From UBA668 sp963720695 (GTDB lineage: Bacteria; Actinomycetota; Acidimicrobiia; Acidimicrobiales; Ilumatobacteraceae): a DNA stretch of 64,000 nucleotides. The DNA lies in contig CAVRGG010000007.1 of the NCBI GenBank assembly GCA_963720695.1, forward strand, positions 186,001 through 250,000, given 5' to 3'. The position numbers were made by a program, and so were the translations under genes. The notes under the pieces were generated by a model. The model had not been told where the DNA came from, did not search any database, and worked only from the letters and a program-made list of their open reading frames with translations. Below are positions 52,093 through 61,584 of this stretch, piece after piece. Position 1 is the first letter of the stretch. Each line of letters opens with the position of its first letter.

Positions 52093-52110
52093 GTAGACTG
52101 ACAATACATT
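52080..52110. promoter_or_regulatory. Perfect 9-bp inverted-repeat operator over divergent promoters
   Basis: AATGTATTG (52080-52088) and CAATACATT (52102-52110), 13-bp spacer. It contains the start codon and -10 (TATTGT) of the minus-strand operon and a TACATT -10 for the sulfatase. A bound dimer would control both directions. No regulator gene lies nearby. Confidence 0.7.
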
Positions 52111-52130
52111 TCTCAGAGGGGGTCGTCGTC

Positions 52131-54395
52131 GTGGGCGTCAACGAAGGGTTTCAGGGCCGGATCGGTCGCACGGTCGCCGAGTCGGAGCCGCACTTCGAAT
52201 CGGCGCCACACCCCGGTGAGGACGCCCCCAACGTGGTCATCGTGCTGCTCGACGACACCGGCTTCGCCCAGTTCGGCTGCTTCGGCTCCGACATCGACAC
52301 GCCCAACATCGATGCGTTGGCGGCCAACGGGTTGCAGTTCACGAACTTCCACGTCACCCCGCTCTGTTCGCCGACCCGCGCGGCGCTGCTCACGGGTCGC
52401 TCCAACCATGCGGTCGGCATGCGGTCGGTGTCGAACTTCGTCACCGGCTTCCCGAACCAACTCGGCCACATCTCCAACCACGCGGCCACGGTGGCCGAGG
52501 TGCTCGGCGATGCGGGGTACGCGACCTTCGCGCTGGGCAAGTGGCACCTCGCTCCGATGGAGCAGTGCTCGGCGGCTGGGCCCTTCGACCAGTGGCCGTT
52601 GGGTCGCGGGTTCCAGCGCTTCTACGGCTTCCTCGACGGCGAGACCGATCAGTTCTATCCCGAGCTGGTGGCGGACAACCATCCCATTCACACGCCGGGC
52701 ACGCCCGAGGACGGCTACCACGTGTCCGAGGACCTGGTCGACCAAGCACTGAAGATGATCGCCGACTCGAAGGGAGTGCGACCCGACCGGCCGTTCTTCA
52801 CGTACCTCGCGTTCGGCGCCACGCATGCGCCGCACCAAGCGCCGCCGGAGTACCTCGCCAAGTACCGCGGCCGGTACGACGAGGGCTGGGACGTCGTCCG
52901 CGAGCGGTGGTTCCGGCGGCAGCTCGAGCTCGGCGTCATCCCCGCGGGCACCCAGCTGGCACCGCGGAATCCCGGCGTGAAGCCGTGGGACGAACTCACC
53001 GACAACGAGCGCCGGTTGGCCGCCCGTCTGCAGGAGGCCTTCGCTGCGTTCCTCGATCACACCGACGTCCAGATCGGGCGGCTGGTGGATGGGCTGCGTC
53101 GGCTCGGCCAGCTCGACAACACGATCCTGGTGGTCCACTCCGACAACGGTGCCTCGCAGGAGGGTGGCCCGTTCGGTGTCATGCACGAGATGAAGTTCTT
53201 CAACGGCATCATCGAGATGCCCGATGAAGCCGTGGAGCGGATCGACACCATCGGCGGGCCGAACAGCCACACCAACTACCCCTGGGGCTGGGCCCAGTGC
53301 GGCAACACGCCGTTCCGGTGGTACAAGCAGAACACGCACGAAGGCGGCGTCCACGTGCCCATGGTGTTCCACTGGCCCGACGGCATCCCCGCCGACCAGC
53401 GCGGCAGCATCCGCGAGCAGTTCGCCTTCGTCGCCGACGTCGTGCCCACCGTGTACGACCTCGTGGGGGTCGAGCCGCCCTCGGTTCGACATGGTCTCGA
53501 TCAACTCCCTGTCACCGGTCATTCGTTCGCGTCGGTGCTCGCCGATGCTGCCGCACCGGCGACCAACCAGGTCCAGTACTTCGAGAACGCGGGCAGCATG
53601 GCGCTGGTCGCGGGCCACTGGAAGGCGGTGCTCAAGCACACGCCCGGGTTCGACCCGACGAGTGAGGCGTGGGAGCTCTACGACCTGGCGGCGGACCGCT
53701 CCGAGTGCAACGACCTCGCCGCGCAGGAGCCCGCCAAGCTCGCCGAGATGGTGGCGCTCTGGGACGAGGAGGCCGCCCGACACGGGGTGTTCCCGCTCGA
53801 CGATCGCGGCGTGCAGTTGTTCGGCGCGCGCTTCCGGGCACGGTCGCCGCACCCGGAGAACCGTCGATACGTCTACCGCCCGCCGATGTCGCCGCTCCCC
53901 GGGCAGGCGTCGGCGGCGATCGGCGGCCGTCACGTCGACCTGACCGCGCGGGTCACCCTCGCCGACGGCGACGAAGGGGTGCTGTTCGCCACCGGGACGC
54001 AGAACTCGGGCATCTCGATGTTCGTGCAGAACGGGCGCTTCGTCCTCGACTACAACGCGTTCAGTCATCACACGATCATCGAGTCCGACATGACCCTGCC
54101 CTCGGGCGAGGTCGAACTGGTCGTCCGACTGCGTCGCGGTGAGGGCATGGTCGGTACCGCTGCGATCGAGGTGAACGGGACGCCCGCCGGCGCCGCCGAC
54201 CTCGCTCTGTTCATGCGCATGATCTCCTCGATCGGCCCGAGCGTCGGTGCCGACCACGGGTCGCCGGTCTCCGAGCGATACTCGGCCCCGTTCGAGTTCA
54301 CGGGCACACTGCACGAGATCGTCGTGCAGTCCAGCCCCGACAAGTACGGCGACACCGCCGCCGCGGCCGAGCGTGCGGAGATGTCGCGTCAGTAG
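52131..54395 (+). CDS. Arylsulfatase (formylglycine type)
   Basis: A 754-aa sulfatase. Metal-site DDTGFAQFGCFGSDIDTPNID, the CSPTR motif (Cys79; FGly precursor in TPLCSPTRAALLTGR), GKWHL, TYLAFGATHAPHQAPPEYLAKY and HSDNGASQEGGPFG are present. A long C-terminal tail (about 600-754) forms a beta domain (ATGTQNSGISMFVQNGRFVLDYNAF). No signal peptide, so it is cytoplasmic unless exported otherwise. GTG 52131 has GAGGGGG 8 nt upstream. It should hydrolyse a sulfate ester and is driven from the same operator as the divergent selenoprotein operon. Confidence 0.93.
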   Translation: MGVNEGFQGRIGRTVAESEPHFESAPHPGEDAPNVVIVLLDDTGFAQFGCFGSDIDTPNIDALAANGLQFTNFHVTPLCSPTRAALLTGRSNHAVGMRSVSNFVTGFPNQLGHISNHAATVAEVLGDAGYATFALGKWHLAPMEQCSAAGPFDQWPLGRGFQRFYGFLDGETDQFYPELVADNHPIHTPGTPEDGYHVSEDLVDQALKMIADSKGVRPDRPFFTYLAFGATHAPHQAPPEYLAKYRGRYDEGWDVVRERWFRRQLELGVIPAGTQLAPRNPGVKPWDELTDNERRLAARLQEAFAAFLDHTDVQIGRLVDGLRRLGQLDNTILVVHSDNGASQEGGPFGVMHEMKFFNGIIEMPDEAVERIDTIGGPNSHTNYPWGWAQCGNTPFRWYKQNTHEGGVHVPMVFHWPDGIPADQRGSIREQFAFVADVVPTVYDLVGVEPPSVRHGLDQLPVTGHSFASVLADAAAPATNQVQYFENAGSMALVAGHWKAVLKHTPGFDPTSEAWELYDLAADRSECNDLAAQEPAKLAEMVALWDEEAARHGVFPLDDRGVQLFGARFRARSPHPENRRYVYRPPMSPLPGQASAAIGGRHVDLTARVTLADGDEGVLFATGTQNSGISMFVQNGRFVLDYNAFSHHTIIESDMTLPSGEVELVVRLRRGEGMVGTAAIEVNGTPAGAADLALFMRMISSIGPSVGADHGSPVSERYSAPFEFTGTLHEIVVQSSPDKYGDTAAAAERAEMSRQ

Positions 54396-54482
54396 CCGTG
54401 CCGAGGGTGTGAGGAGCACGTCCCCTACCATGAGGGGGCGCCGTTCGCGACCGTGGGTGGTGCGGGATCGAGGCCCTCACGC

Positions 54483-56588
54483 ATGACTGCAGCGCAACCC
54501 AGCCCGTGGGTGCTCGCCACCGAGTCGACGAGCCTCGGCGACCCGACCAGCCTGGTCACCCTCGTCGATGGTCAGACGTTCTGTCTCAGCGGCCGGAGCG
54601 GCGACTTCAGTGACAACCCCACGCACGGGGTGTTCTTCGCCGACATGCGAGTCCTGAGCCAGGCCCGGTTGCTCGTCGGCGGGAACCTGGTGGAGCCCTT
54701 GGCGGTGGCGCTCACCGACGCGAGCAGCGCGACGTTCGTGGGGCGGTCCAAGCTCGTCTCGTCGACCGAGCCGAGGGTGTTGGTCATGCGTCGCCGATCG
54801 CTCGGGTCGGTGTGGCACGAGCAGATCGAGGTGCGCAACACCGGCGAGATGCCCGTGTCGCTGATCGCCGAGTTGGAGGTCGCCGCCGACTTCGCCGACG
54901 TGTTCTCCGTGAAGGAGGGTCGGCCACTCGTCGAGGGTGCGCACTCGACGGAGGTGCTGGATCAGGCGCTGGAGTTCCAGTGGCGCCTGGGTGACGTCCA
55001 TCGAACGATGCGACTCACCATCGACGGGGCCGAAGCACATGTCACGCCGCGCGGCTTCCTGTGGTCGATGCGTCTGGACCAGCACGAGGCGCTCACTGTC
55101 CAGTTCAACCTCACCGTCGCGCTCGGTGACGAGTGGATCGAACAGCGTCACCACCATCCCAGCCTCGCGAACGCGTCGGCACGCGGCCGTCACTGGCTGG
55201 CGGGGGTGCCCAAGCTGCGCACCGTCGATCGGCGACTCAGCAGCGCCTTCGATCGCTCCGTCGCCGACATCGGCGCGCTTCGGTTGCACGACCCGACGGG
55301 TCGGCATCGTCCGGTCATCGCCGCCGGCGCACCTTGGTACATGACGCTGTTCGGTCGCGATGCGCTGATCAGCGCGTACATGGCGCTGCCGATCGATCCG
55401 TCGCTCGCGCTCGGTGTGCTGCAGGCGCTCGCTGAACTCCAGGGTCGCAACGTCGACGACGTCACCGAGGAGCAGCCGGGGCGGATCATGCACGAGACGC
55501 GTTACCTCGGTGTCGCCTCGCCCTCTCTCACCGGCGGCAACACGTACTATGGGTCGGTCGACGCCTCGCCCCTGTTCGTGGTGCTGCTCGGCGAGCTCTC
55601 CCGCTGGGGACTCCCCGAGGAGGTGCTGCTCGACCTGCTGACGAACGCGGATCGCGCCCTCGAGTGGATGCACAAGTACGGCGACAGCGACGACGACGGG
55701 TACATCGAGTACTGCCGGACGTCGGATCGTGGGCTGATCAATCAGGGCTGGAAGGACTCCGTCGACGGCATCCGGTACCACGACGGCCGCATCGCCGAGG
55801 CACCGCTCGCACTGTGCGAGGTGCAGGGATACGCGTACGCCGCTCACATGGCCCGCGCCGCCATCGCCGCCCGGCTACAGCGGCCCGACGAGGAAGCCGA
55901 GCACCTCGGCATCGCCCGCGACCTGAAGCGCCGATTCAACCGCGACTTCTGGATCGACGAGCTCGGCTGGTTCGCGGTGGCGCTCGACGCTGAGAAGCGG
56001 CAGGTCGACTCGCTGGCCTCGAACATGGGCCACTGCTTGTGGAGCGGCATCGTCGACACCGATCACGCCGAGGCCGTCGCAGACCGTCTGATGTCGCCGG
56101 AGATGTGGAGCGGCTGGGGCATTCGCACGCTCGCCAGCGACGAGTTGGCGTACGACCCGATGAGCTACCACTGTGGCACGGTGTGGCCCCACGACGGTGC
56201 GCTGTGTGCCGCCGGTCTACGGGCGTACGGATTCGACTTCCAGGCGTTGACCGTTGCCAAAGGTCTGCTCTCGGCGGCCGACGCGTGGAACGGCCGGCTC
56301 CCGGAGCTGTTCTGCGGGCTCGACCAGGAGGACGTCGGCACCCCCGTGCCGTTCCCCACCTCGTGCTCGCCTCAGGCGTGGGCGGCGGCGACTCCGTTCC
56401 TGTTGCTGCGGACGGTCCTCGGGATGGAGCCCGACGACGACGAGGGGCTCGTCGTCGACCCGATTCCGGGCGCGGTGGAGGACGACCTGCTGTTGACCGG
56501 TGCGCGGCGTCTGGACGGACGATTCGACGTGCGGATCAACGACGGCGTCGCGTCCGTTCACCGTTGGGCGGCGGGTCGCGAGGGCTGA
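54483..56588 (+). CDS. Amylo-alpha-1,6-glucosidase (glycogen debranching-like, GH15/GDE_C type)
   Basis: A 701-aa protein. The N-terminal GDE_N_bis domain (DGQTFCLSGRSGDFSDNPTHGVFFADMRVLS) is followed by an (alpha/alpha)6 barrel with APWYMTLFGRDALIS, EQPGRIMHETR, GSVDASPLFVVLLGEL, NQGWKDSVDGIRYHDGR, LWSGI and FPTSCSPQAWAAATPFLLL. These are the landmarks of bacterial GDE_C debranching enzymes of the trehalose/glycogen clusters. ATG was chosen over an in-frame GTG ten codons earlier. It starts a run of carbohydrate genes. Confidence 0.92.
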   Translation: MTAAQPSPWVLATESTSLGDPTSLVTLVDGQTFCLSGRSGDFSDNPTHGVFFADMRVLSQARLLVGGNLVEPLAVALTDASSATFVGRSKLVSSTEPRVLVMRRRSLGSVWHEQIEVRNTGEMPVSLIAELEVAADFADVFSVKEGRPLVEGAHSTEVLDQALEFQWRLGDVHRTMRLTIDGAEAHVTPRGFLWSMRLDQHEALTVQFNLTVALGDEWIEQRHHHPSLANASARGRHWLAGVPKLRTVDRRLSSAFDRSVADIGALRLHDPTGRHRPVIAAGAPWYMTLFGRDALISAYMALPIDPSLALGVLQALAELQGRNVDDVTEEQPGRIMHETRYLGVASPSLTGGNTYYGSVDASPLFVVLLGELSRWGLPEEVLLDLLTNADRALEWMHKYGDSDDDGYIEYCRTSDRGLINQGWKDSVDGIRYHDGRIAEAPLALCEVQGYAYAAHMARAAIAARLQRPDEEAEHLGIARDLKRRFNRDFWIDELGWFAVALDAEKRQVDSLASNMGHCLWSGIVDTDHAEAVADRLMSPEMWSGWGIRTLASDELAYDPMSYHCGTVWPHDGALCAAGLRAYGFDFQALTVAKGLLSAADAWNGRLPELFCGLDQEDVGTPVPFPTSCSPQAWAAATPFLLLRTVLGMEPDDDEGLVVDPIPGAVEDDLLLTGARRLDGRFDVRINDGVASVHRWAAGREG

Positions 56589-56589
56589 A

Positions 56590-57252
56590 TCAACCGCGCC
56601 GCGGCAGGTGACGCGTCAGGGCTTCGGCGACACCGACACCGGCCGCGCCGGTCGTGAGCTCGACGCCCGACGAGCGCACCGCGTCGTCAGCGTTGGCGAC
56701 GCCCACGGCGATCGTGGCCACGGCGAACATCGCGAGGTCGTTCTCCGCATCGCCGATCGCGATGATCGGGAGGCCGTGGGCATCGAGGTCGGCAACCGCC
56801 GCGCGAAGCCCGGATGCCTTGTCGCAGTGAGCGGGCGCGAGCGCGACCGACCCCTTGTTGGTGATCATCGACCGCGTGCTGCCCAACCTGGCGCGCACCT
56901 CGGCCACGGTGGCCGACATCTCCGACGGTGCGCCGATCACCACGTGGCCGACATCGAGCGATCGCACGCCCGCATCGCGGAGCGCGTCGACCATTCCGGG
57001 CTCGATGCCTTCCGCGAGCAACGAGAGCTCGCCGGTGGACACGTCGACCATCACGCCACCTTCCTCGCACACGGCCCGGTCGAACAGGTGCAGCACCGAC
57101 GGCACCACGGAGTCCAGCGTCTCCCAGCGGCGGCCCGACACGATCACCAGCAGATGGCCGTCGGCCTTGGCCCGTTGGAGCGCCTCGACCGCCTCGGGGG
57201 CGACCGTCGTGCCGTCGTACAGCGTGCCGTCGACGTCGAGGGCGACCAACAT
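56590..57252 (-). CDS. HAD-IIB phosphatase (Cof/SPP-like)
   Basis: A 220-aa HAD hydrolase: ALDVDGTLYDG (nucleophile Asp8/Asp10 with start at 57252), VIVSGRRWETL, TNKGSVALAP and the final AIGDAENDLAMF. The cap is of the IIB type. The context beside otsA makes a trehalose- or glucosylglycerate-phosphate phosphatase attractive, but the GDAEND motif is Cof-like and not OtsB-like, so the substrate is uncertain. It is divergent from otsA. A GTG three codons upstream is possible. Confidence 0.88.
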   Translation of the reverse strand: MLVALDVDGTLYDGTTVAPEAVEALQRAKADGHLLVIVSGRRWETLDSVVPSVLHLFDRAVCEEGGVMVDVSTGELSLLAEGIEPGMVDALRDAGVRSLDVGHVVIGAPSEMSATVAEVRARLGSTRSMITNKGSVALAPAHCDKASGLRAAVADLDAHGLPIIAIGDAENDLAMFAVATIAVGVANADDAVRSSGVELTTGAAGVGVAEALTRHLPRRG

Positions 57253-57315
57253 CTGCTGCACCCCCTGTTCCTAGCGCATGGCGTCGGGACTTCGAAAGTG
57301 GGAGACTGGTCGCTG

Positions 57316-58755
57316 ATGGGGGCCATTGTGATCGCGGCCAACAGACTGCCGGTGGAGATCGACGCCGAGGGCACCATGGTGGCGAGCCCCGGTGGGCTGG
57401 CCTCGGCGCTGACGTCGGTCGCCACGGACGGGTGCACCTGGGTCGGTTGGGCCGGCACCGAGGCCGGCCGTCTGGAGCCGTTCGTGTCGGGTGGCATCCG
57501 CCTCCATCCCGTGACGCTGTCCGAGGGTGAGGCCAACCGCTACTACCGCGGCTTCGCCAACTCCGTGCTGTGGCCGTTGTTCCACGGACGCTTGCGGCGT
57601 GAGGAGATGAACCGGGCGTGGTGGCGGTCCTATCGAGGTGTGAACGAGCGATTCGCGTCGGCCATTGCGCGGGAGGCGCCCAAGGATGCGATGGTCTGGG
57701 TGCACGACTATCACCTGCTGCTCGTGCCACGGATGCTGCGCCAGCGGCGTCCGGACGTGCGCATCGGGCTCTTCCTGCACATCCCGTTCCCGAACGCTCA
57801 GCTCTTCTCGATGCTCCCGTGGCGCCAGGAGGTGCTGACGGGCATGCTCGGTGCCGACCTCATCGGCTTCCAGGTGGCCGAGGACGCACAGAACTTCATC
57901 GCCACGACCGAGCGCTTGCTCCAGACACGGGTGGACGGCGCGCGCCTGGTCCACGGCGCGCAGTTCGTCGAGGTCGACGTGTTCCCGATCTCGGTCGACT
58001 TCGCACACTGGGATCGTCTCGGTGATGCTGCGGCGGCCGACGCGGCCGCGCATCGTGCGGAGCTCGGTGTGGAGTCGATCTTCCTCGGGATCGACCGCCT
58101 CGACTACACCAAGGGCATCGTGCAGCGCCTCCAGGCCTACGCCGAGTTGCTGCAGGACGGGCAGCTCGACCCCGACAACTGCACGTTCGTACAGGTCGCA
58201 GTACCGAGTCGCGCCGATGTGCCGGCGTATCAGGACGAGCGTGCCGACGTGGAGGCGCTCGTCGAGCGGATCAACACCACGCACCGTCGGCCGAACGGGA
58301 CCGGACCGGTGCACTACATCGAGTCCGGCTTCGACGATGCCGGCCTGGCCGGCTGGTACCGCGCAGCGAACACGCTCGTGGTCACCTCGCTCGCCGACGG
58401 GATGAACCTCGTCGCAAAGGAGTTCGTCGCCGCCCGTGGGGACCTCGACGGCGTGGTGGTCCTCAGCGAGTTCACGGGCTCGGCACAGGACCTCGACCGC
58501 GCCCTGGTGATCAACCCCTACGACATCGATGCGATCAAGGGCGCCCTGGTCACCTCGTTGGCCCTGCCGCCGGCGCAGCGGCTGGACCGCATGGAGGCGA
58601 TGCGGGAGAACGTCCGCGAGAACGACGTGCACCATTGGGCGCAGTCGTTCCTCGATCGGCTGGCAGCCTCGTCGCGGCCCGGTGACCCCCAGCCCGCCTG
58701 GTACCGGTCGGTGGCCGCCCGCGTGCGTCGTTTGACCACGGTGAAGCGCGGGTAG
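57316..58755 (+). CDS. otsA: Trehalose-6-phosphate synthase (GT20)
   Basis: A 479-aa GT20 enzyme: IVIAANRLPVEIDAEGTMVASPGGLASAL, LWPLFHGRL, MVWVHDYHLLLVPRML, GLFLHIPFPNAQLFSMLPWRQEVL, IDRLDYTKGIVQRLQAY and SLADGMNLVAKEFVAAR. It transfers glucose from UDP/ADP-glucose to glucose-6-phosphate. This copy keeps all canonical loops, so it is the better candidate for genuine OtsA than the one at 38443. ATG 57316 sits 63 bp from the divergent HAD gene. The GT4 gene follows with 8 bp spacing. Confidence 0.95.
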   Translation: MGAIVIAANRLPVEIDAEGTMVASPGGLASALTSVATDGCTWVGWAGTEAGRLEPFVSGGIRLHPVTLSEGEANRYYRGFANSVLWPLFHGRLRREEMNRAWWRSYRGVNERFASAIAREAPKDAMVWVHDYHLLLVPRMLRQRRPDVRIGLFLHIPFPNAQLFSMLPWRQEVLTGMLGADLIGFQVAEDAQNFIATTERLLQTRVDGARLVHGAQFVEVDVFPISVDFAHWDRLGDAAAADAAAHRAELGVESIFLGIDRLDYTKGIVQRLQAYAELLQDGQLDPDNCTFVQVAVPSRADVPAYQDERADVEALVERINTTHRRPNGTGPVHYIESGFDDAGLAGWYRAANTLVVTSLADGMNLVAKEFVAARGDLDGVVVLSEFTGSAQDLDRALVINPYDIDAIKGALVTSLALPPAQRLDRMEAMRENVRENDVHHWAQSFLDRLAASSRPGDPQPAWYRSVAARVRRLTTVKRG

Positions 58756-58763
58756 GGGCCGGC

Positions 58764-59792
58764 GTGGACATCGCGATCATTGCGCCGACGTGGCTGCCCA
58801 TCCCCGCGCCCGCATACGGCGGCACCGAGACGGTGGTCGACGCCCTGGCTCGTGGACTGCAGGCGGCGGGTCATTCGGTGCTGCTCGTGTGCCACCCCGA
58901 TTCGACGTGTCCGGTGCCACGCGCCTCGGTGGTGCCCGCCGAGGACACCACTCGCATGGGCAGGGCCGCCATCGAGCTCGAGCACGCGATCGGTGCGTAC
59001 GAACTGGTTCGAGGTGCGGATGTCGTCCACGATCACACGCTCGCCGGCCCGCCGTACTCGGCTCGCTTCCCGAGCCTGGCCGTGATGGCCACCAACCACA
59101 TGCCGTTCACGCGCACGATGACGGCGATCTTCGGCGCCGCGGTGCCTCACGTGGGGCTCATCGCGATCTCGCGCTCGCACGCCGCGTCGACCGATCTCCC
59201 GATCGCGGCGGTGGTCCACCACGGCGTGGACCTGGACGAATTCCCGATGGGTGACGGACGCGGCGGGTACGCCGCAGTGCTGTCGCGGATGGCTCCGGAG
59301 AAAGGTGTCCATCGGGCGGTCGCGATCGCTCGTGCAGCGGGAACGCCGCTCAAGATCGCCGCGAAGATGCGCGAGGCGCGAGAGGTCGAGTACTTCGAGC
59401 AGTTCGTCGAGCCGTTCCTCGGCGACGGCATCGAGTACGTCGGTGAACTCGACGCACCGGCCAAGAGGGCACTGCTGGCAGATGCGGTCGCACTCGTCAA
59501 CCCGATCGAGTGGTCCGAGCCGTTCGGGATGGCGATGGTCGAGGCGATGGCGTGTGGAACGCCCGTGATCGGATGCCCTCGTGGCGCCGCGCCGGAGATC
59601 GTGGTGTCCGGCGAGACCGGGGTGTTGAGCAACGACGACGAGGTGCTCGTCGAAGGATTGCGGACGATCGGCCTGATCGATCGCGCGGCCTGCAGGCGTC
59701 GTGTCGCCGAGTGGTTCTCCGTCGAGCGAATGGTCGAGGGGCACGTGGAGGCGTATGCCGCGCAGCGAGCACGTGTCCGCGGTGGCAGCTGA
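58764..59792 (+). CDS. GT4 family glycosyltransferase
   Basis: A 342-aa GT-B fold enzyme: IAPTWLPIPAPAYGGTETVVDALARGL, DVVHDHTLAGP, AVVHHGVDLDEFPM, then the C-terminal donor domain with GYAAVLSRMAPEKGVH and EWSEPFGMAMVEAMACGTPVIGCPRGAAPEIV (Glu-x7-Glu retaining motif). The acceptor is unknown; in this cluster a glucosyl-transfer to a compatible solute or glycan is plausible. AGGGG is about 6 nt before the GTG start. It ends 18 bp before the PfkB gene. Confidence 0.9.
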   Translation: MDIAIIAPTWLPIPAPAYGGTETVVDALARGLQAAGHSVLLVCHPDSTCPVPRASVVPAEDTTRMGRAAIELEHAIGAYELVRGADVVHDHTLAGPPYSARFPSLAVMATNHMPFTRTMTAIFGAAVPHVGLIAISRSHAASTDLPIAAVVHHGVDLDEFPMGDGRGGYAAVLSRMAPEKGVHRAVAIARAAGTPLKIAAKMREAREVEYFEQFVEPFLGDGIEYVGELDAPAKRALLADAVALVNPIEWSEPFGMAMVEAMACGTPVIGCPRGAAPEIVVSGETGVLSNDDEVLVEGLRTIGLIDRAACRRRVAEWFSVERMVEGHVEAYAAQRARVRGGS

Positions 59793-59796
59793 GCAG

Positions 59797-59810
59797 TAGC
59801 CTCCGCGATC
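59797..59810 (+). promoter_or_regulatory. Leaderless -10 hexamer for the PfkB gene
   Basis: TAGCCT, 8-nt spacer, GTG 59811. Confidence 0.4.
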
Positions 59811-60725
59811 GTGATCGTGGTCGGTGGTGAGGCGCTGGTGGATCTGGTGATCGGACCCTCGGGTCAGGTTGCCGCCGCCCTCGGGGGTGGCCCGTTCAAC
59901 TCGGCGCGGGCCATCGGCCGACTCGGCACCGAGGTGGAGTTTCTCGGTGCATTGTCGCGTGATCGGTTCGGGACGCTGCTGCTCGGACAGTTGCGCGACG
60001 ACCAGGTGGGTGTGCGGCTCACCCAGTTCACCGACCTTCCCACGACGCTGGCCGCTGCCGAACTCGACGAGGGCGGCGCGGCGACGTATCACTTCTACTT
60101 CTCCGACACGTCGGCACCCACGCTGTCGTCCGCCGCGCTGCCGGAAGCGACCCGCATCCTCCACGTGGGCACGCTGGGACTGGTGCTCGAACCGATGGCA
60201 TCGGTGCTCGAGCACGTCGTGATGAGCGCGGGCGACGAGGTGCTGGTGATGCTCGACCCGAACTGTCGACCGCGAGTGACGCCGAACCGTGCCGCATACC
60301 TGGGCCGACTCGATCGGCTGTTGGGGCGTGCCGACGTGGTGAAGGTGAGCACGGACGACCTCGAGTTCCTGTCACCGGGGGATCTCGACGCCGGCGTCCG
60401 TCTCCTGCTCGACGGCGGTGCGACCGTGGTGCTGCACACCGATGGCGGGCGCGGCATCGCGATCCGTACCTCGGCAGGGACGGTCCACGTGCCGGTGCCC
60501 ACGGTCGACGTGGTCGACACCATCGGGGCGGGTGATTCCTTCGGCGGCGCGTTCGCTGCGTGGTGGCACCAGGCGGGACTCGGTCGCGACGATCTCTCCG
60601 ATGTGGACGCACTGCGGTCGGCAGTGGCAGCCGCCGCGGGCGTGGCGGCGATCAGCTGTACGCGCGTGGGCGCCCAGCCCCCGCGCCGAGACGAACTCGG
60701 GGGGAGCTGGGCGCCCACGATGTGA
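59811..60725 (+). CDS. PfkB-family sugar kinase (fructokinase-like)
   Basis: A 304-aa ribokinase-fold kinase: VGGEALVDLVIGPSG, LGGGPFNSARAIGRLG (first PfkB signature), VMLDPNCRP and DTIGAGDSFGGAFAAWW (second signature with catalytic Asp). Fructokinase is the most likely activity, feeding fructose-6-phosphate to the trehalose/glycogen genes beside it. The start GTG has a possible -10 upstream, so it may also be transcribed apart from the GT4 gene. Confidence 0.9.
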   Translation: MIVVGGEALVDLVIGPSGQVAAALGGGPFNSARAIGRLGTEVEFLGALSRDRFGTLLLGQLRDDQVGVRLTQFTDLPTTLAAAELDEGGAATYHFYFSDTSAPTLSSAALPEATRILHVGTLGLVLEPMASVLEHVVMSAGDEVLVMLDPNCRPRVTPNRAAYLGRLDRLLGRADVVKVSTDDLEFLSPGDLDAGVRLLLDGGATVVLHTDGGRGIAIRTSAGTVHVPVPTVDVVDTIGAGDSFGGAFAAWWHQAGLGRDDLSDVDALRSAVAAAAGVAAISCTRVGAQPPRRDELGGSWAPTM

Positions 60726-60736
60726 TCATCGAGCCG

Positions 60737-61531
60737 TCAGGACTCGAACTGCCACTCGAACGGCTCCAACTCTGCCGACGGGGGAGCGAAGCTCGGAGCC
60801 GGCAACTCGCGCGCTGCGTGCGTCGGGTGCGCAGCCCCACATTGGAGCCAGGCCTCGGCGCGGCGGGTGGAGAGGTCGGTCAGCGCGGTGATCCTCGGAC
60901 CGAAGTGGGACACCCAACGGGCGAACGTCGTGCCGGCCGCGACCACGCTGAGGAACACCAGCATCATCGCCGGGTCCTCGATGACGTCGGCCGGTTCGAT
61001 GGTGCGGACGAACGGCGCCATCGCCGCGGCGACGGTGAGCCACCCCCCGATGACGAGGAACGACCGAGCGGAAGGGGTGCGGTAGCCGCGCCCGATCAGG
61101 CCGGTCGAGATCGCGTACAGCAGCGCTGCTTCCATCACGAGGTAGAACGCCGACGGGTTGACCTTGCCGCAGAGGACGAAGACGACGTTGAGGACGACGC
61201 CGGCCCACAGTGCGACTCGCAACGGGCGACCGATCGCCAACATCAGCCCGATGAGCACCTGGGCGATGGCCACCACGACGGCGACCTGGACTGCCAACGG
61301 ACTGAGGACAGAGGTCATCACCGGCCGGAAGAACGGGAGTGCATCGCTCTGCTGGGCGTGGAGGAACGTGCGGAGCTTGTCGCCGTGCCACCAGGCGGGA
61401 TCGATCAGTTTCTCCGCGGCCGCCCGCAACCAGCCGGCGGCGAGGAACAGGCGCAGTGGCAGCAGTGCGATCGACGGCCGCACATCGGGCGCCTGGAACG
61501 CGGGCGCGACGGGACGTGGTGATTCGAGCAT
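60737..61531 (-). CDS. DoxX-like membrane protein
   Basis: A 264-aa protein with four to five helices. LLPLRLFLAAGWLRAAAEKLIDPAWW, the long conserved segment FRPVMTSVLSPLAVQVAVVVAIAQVLIGLMLAIGRPLRVA and CGKVNPSAFYLVMEAALL match DoxX/TQO-small-subunit-like proteins. The C-terminal 60 residues are extra and hydrophilic. The role is unknown; related proteins join quinone-linked oxidoreductase complexes. AAGGAG lies 6 nt before the ATG. Confidence 0.85.
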   Translation of the reverse strand: MLESPRPVAPAFQAPDVRPSIALLPLRLFLAAGWLRAAAEKLIDPAWWHGDKLRTFLHAQQSDALPFFRPVMTSVLSPLAVQVAVVVAIAQVLIGLMLAIGRPLRVALWAGVVLNVVFVLCGKVNPSAFYLVMEAALLYAISTGLIGRGYRTPSARSFLVIGGWLTVAAAMAPFVRTIEPADVIEDPAMMLVFLSVVAAGTTFARWVSHFGPRITALTDLSTRRAEAWLQCGAAHPTHAARELPAPSFAPPSAELEPFEWQFES

Positions 61532-61584
61532 GGGGACTCCTTCTGGGGTCGGCCGTGGGAAGGCCGTGCCGTGTTACGAATGAG

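Noticed and set aside
54426..54431. TACCAT as a leaderless -10 for the debranching enzyme
   Set aside because: It lies 51 nt before the ATG, so it would give a normal leader; no other evidence supports it.
56590..57252. HAD protein named OtsB because it sits beside otsA
   Set aside because: Motifs DVDGTLYDG and GDAEND are Cof/SPP-like, not the LDYDG...GDDxTDE set of trehalose-6-phosphate phosphatases.
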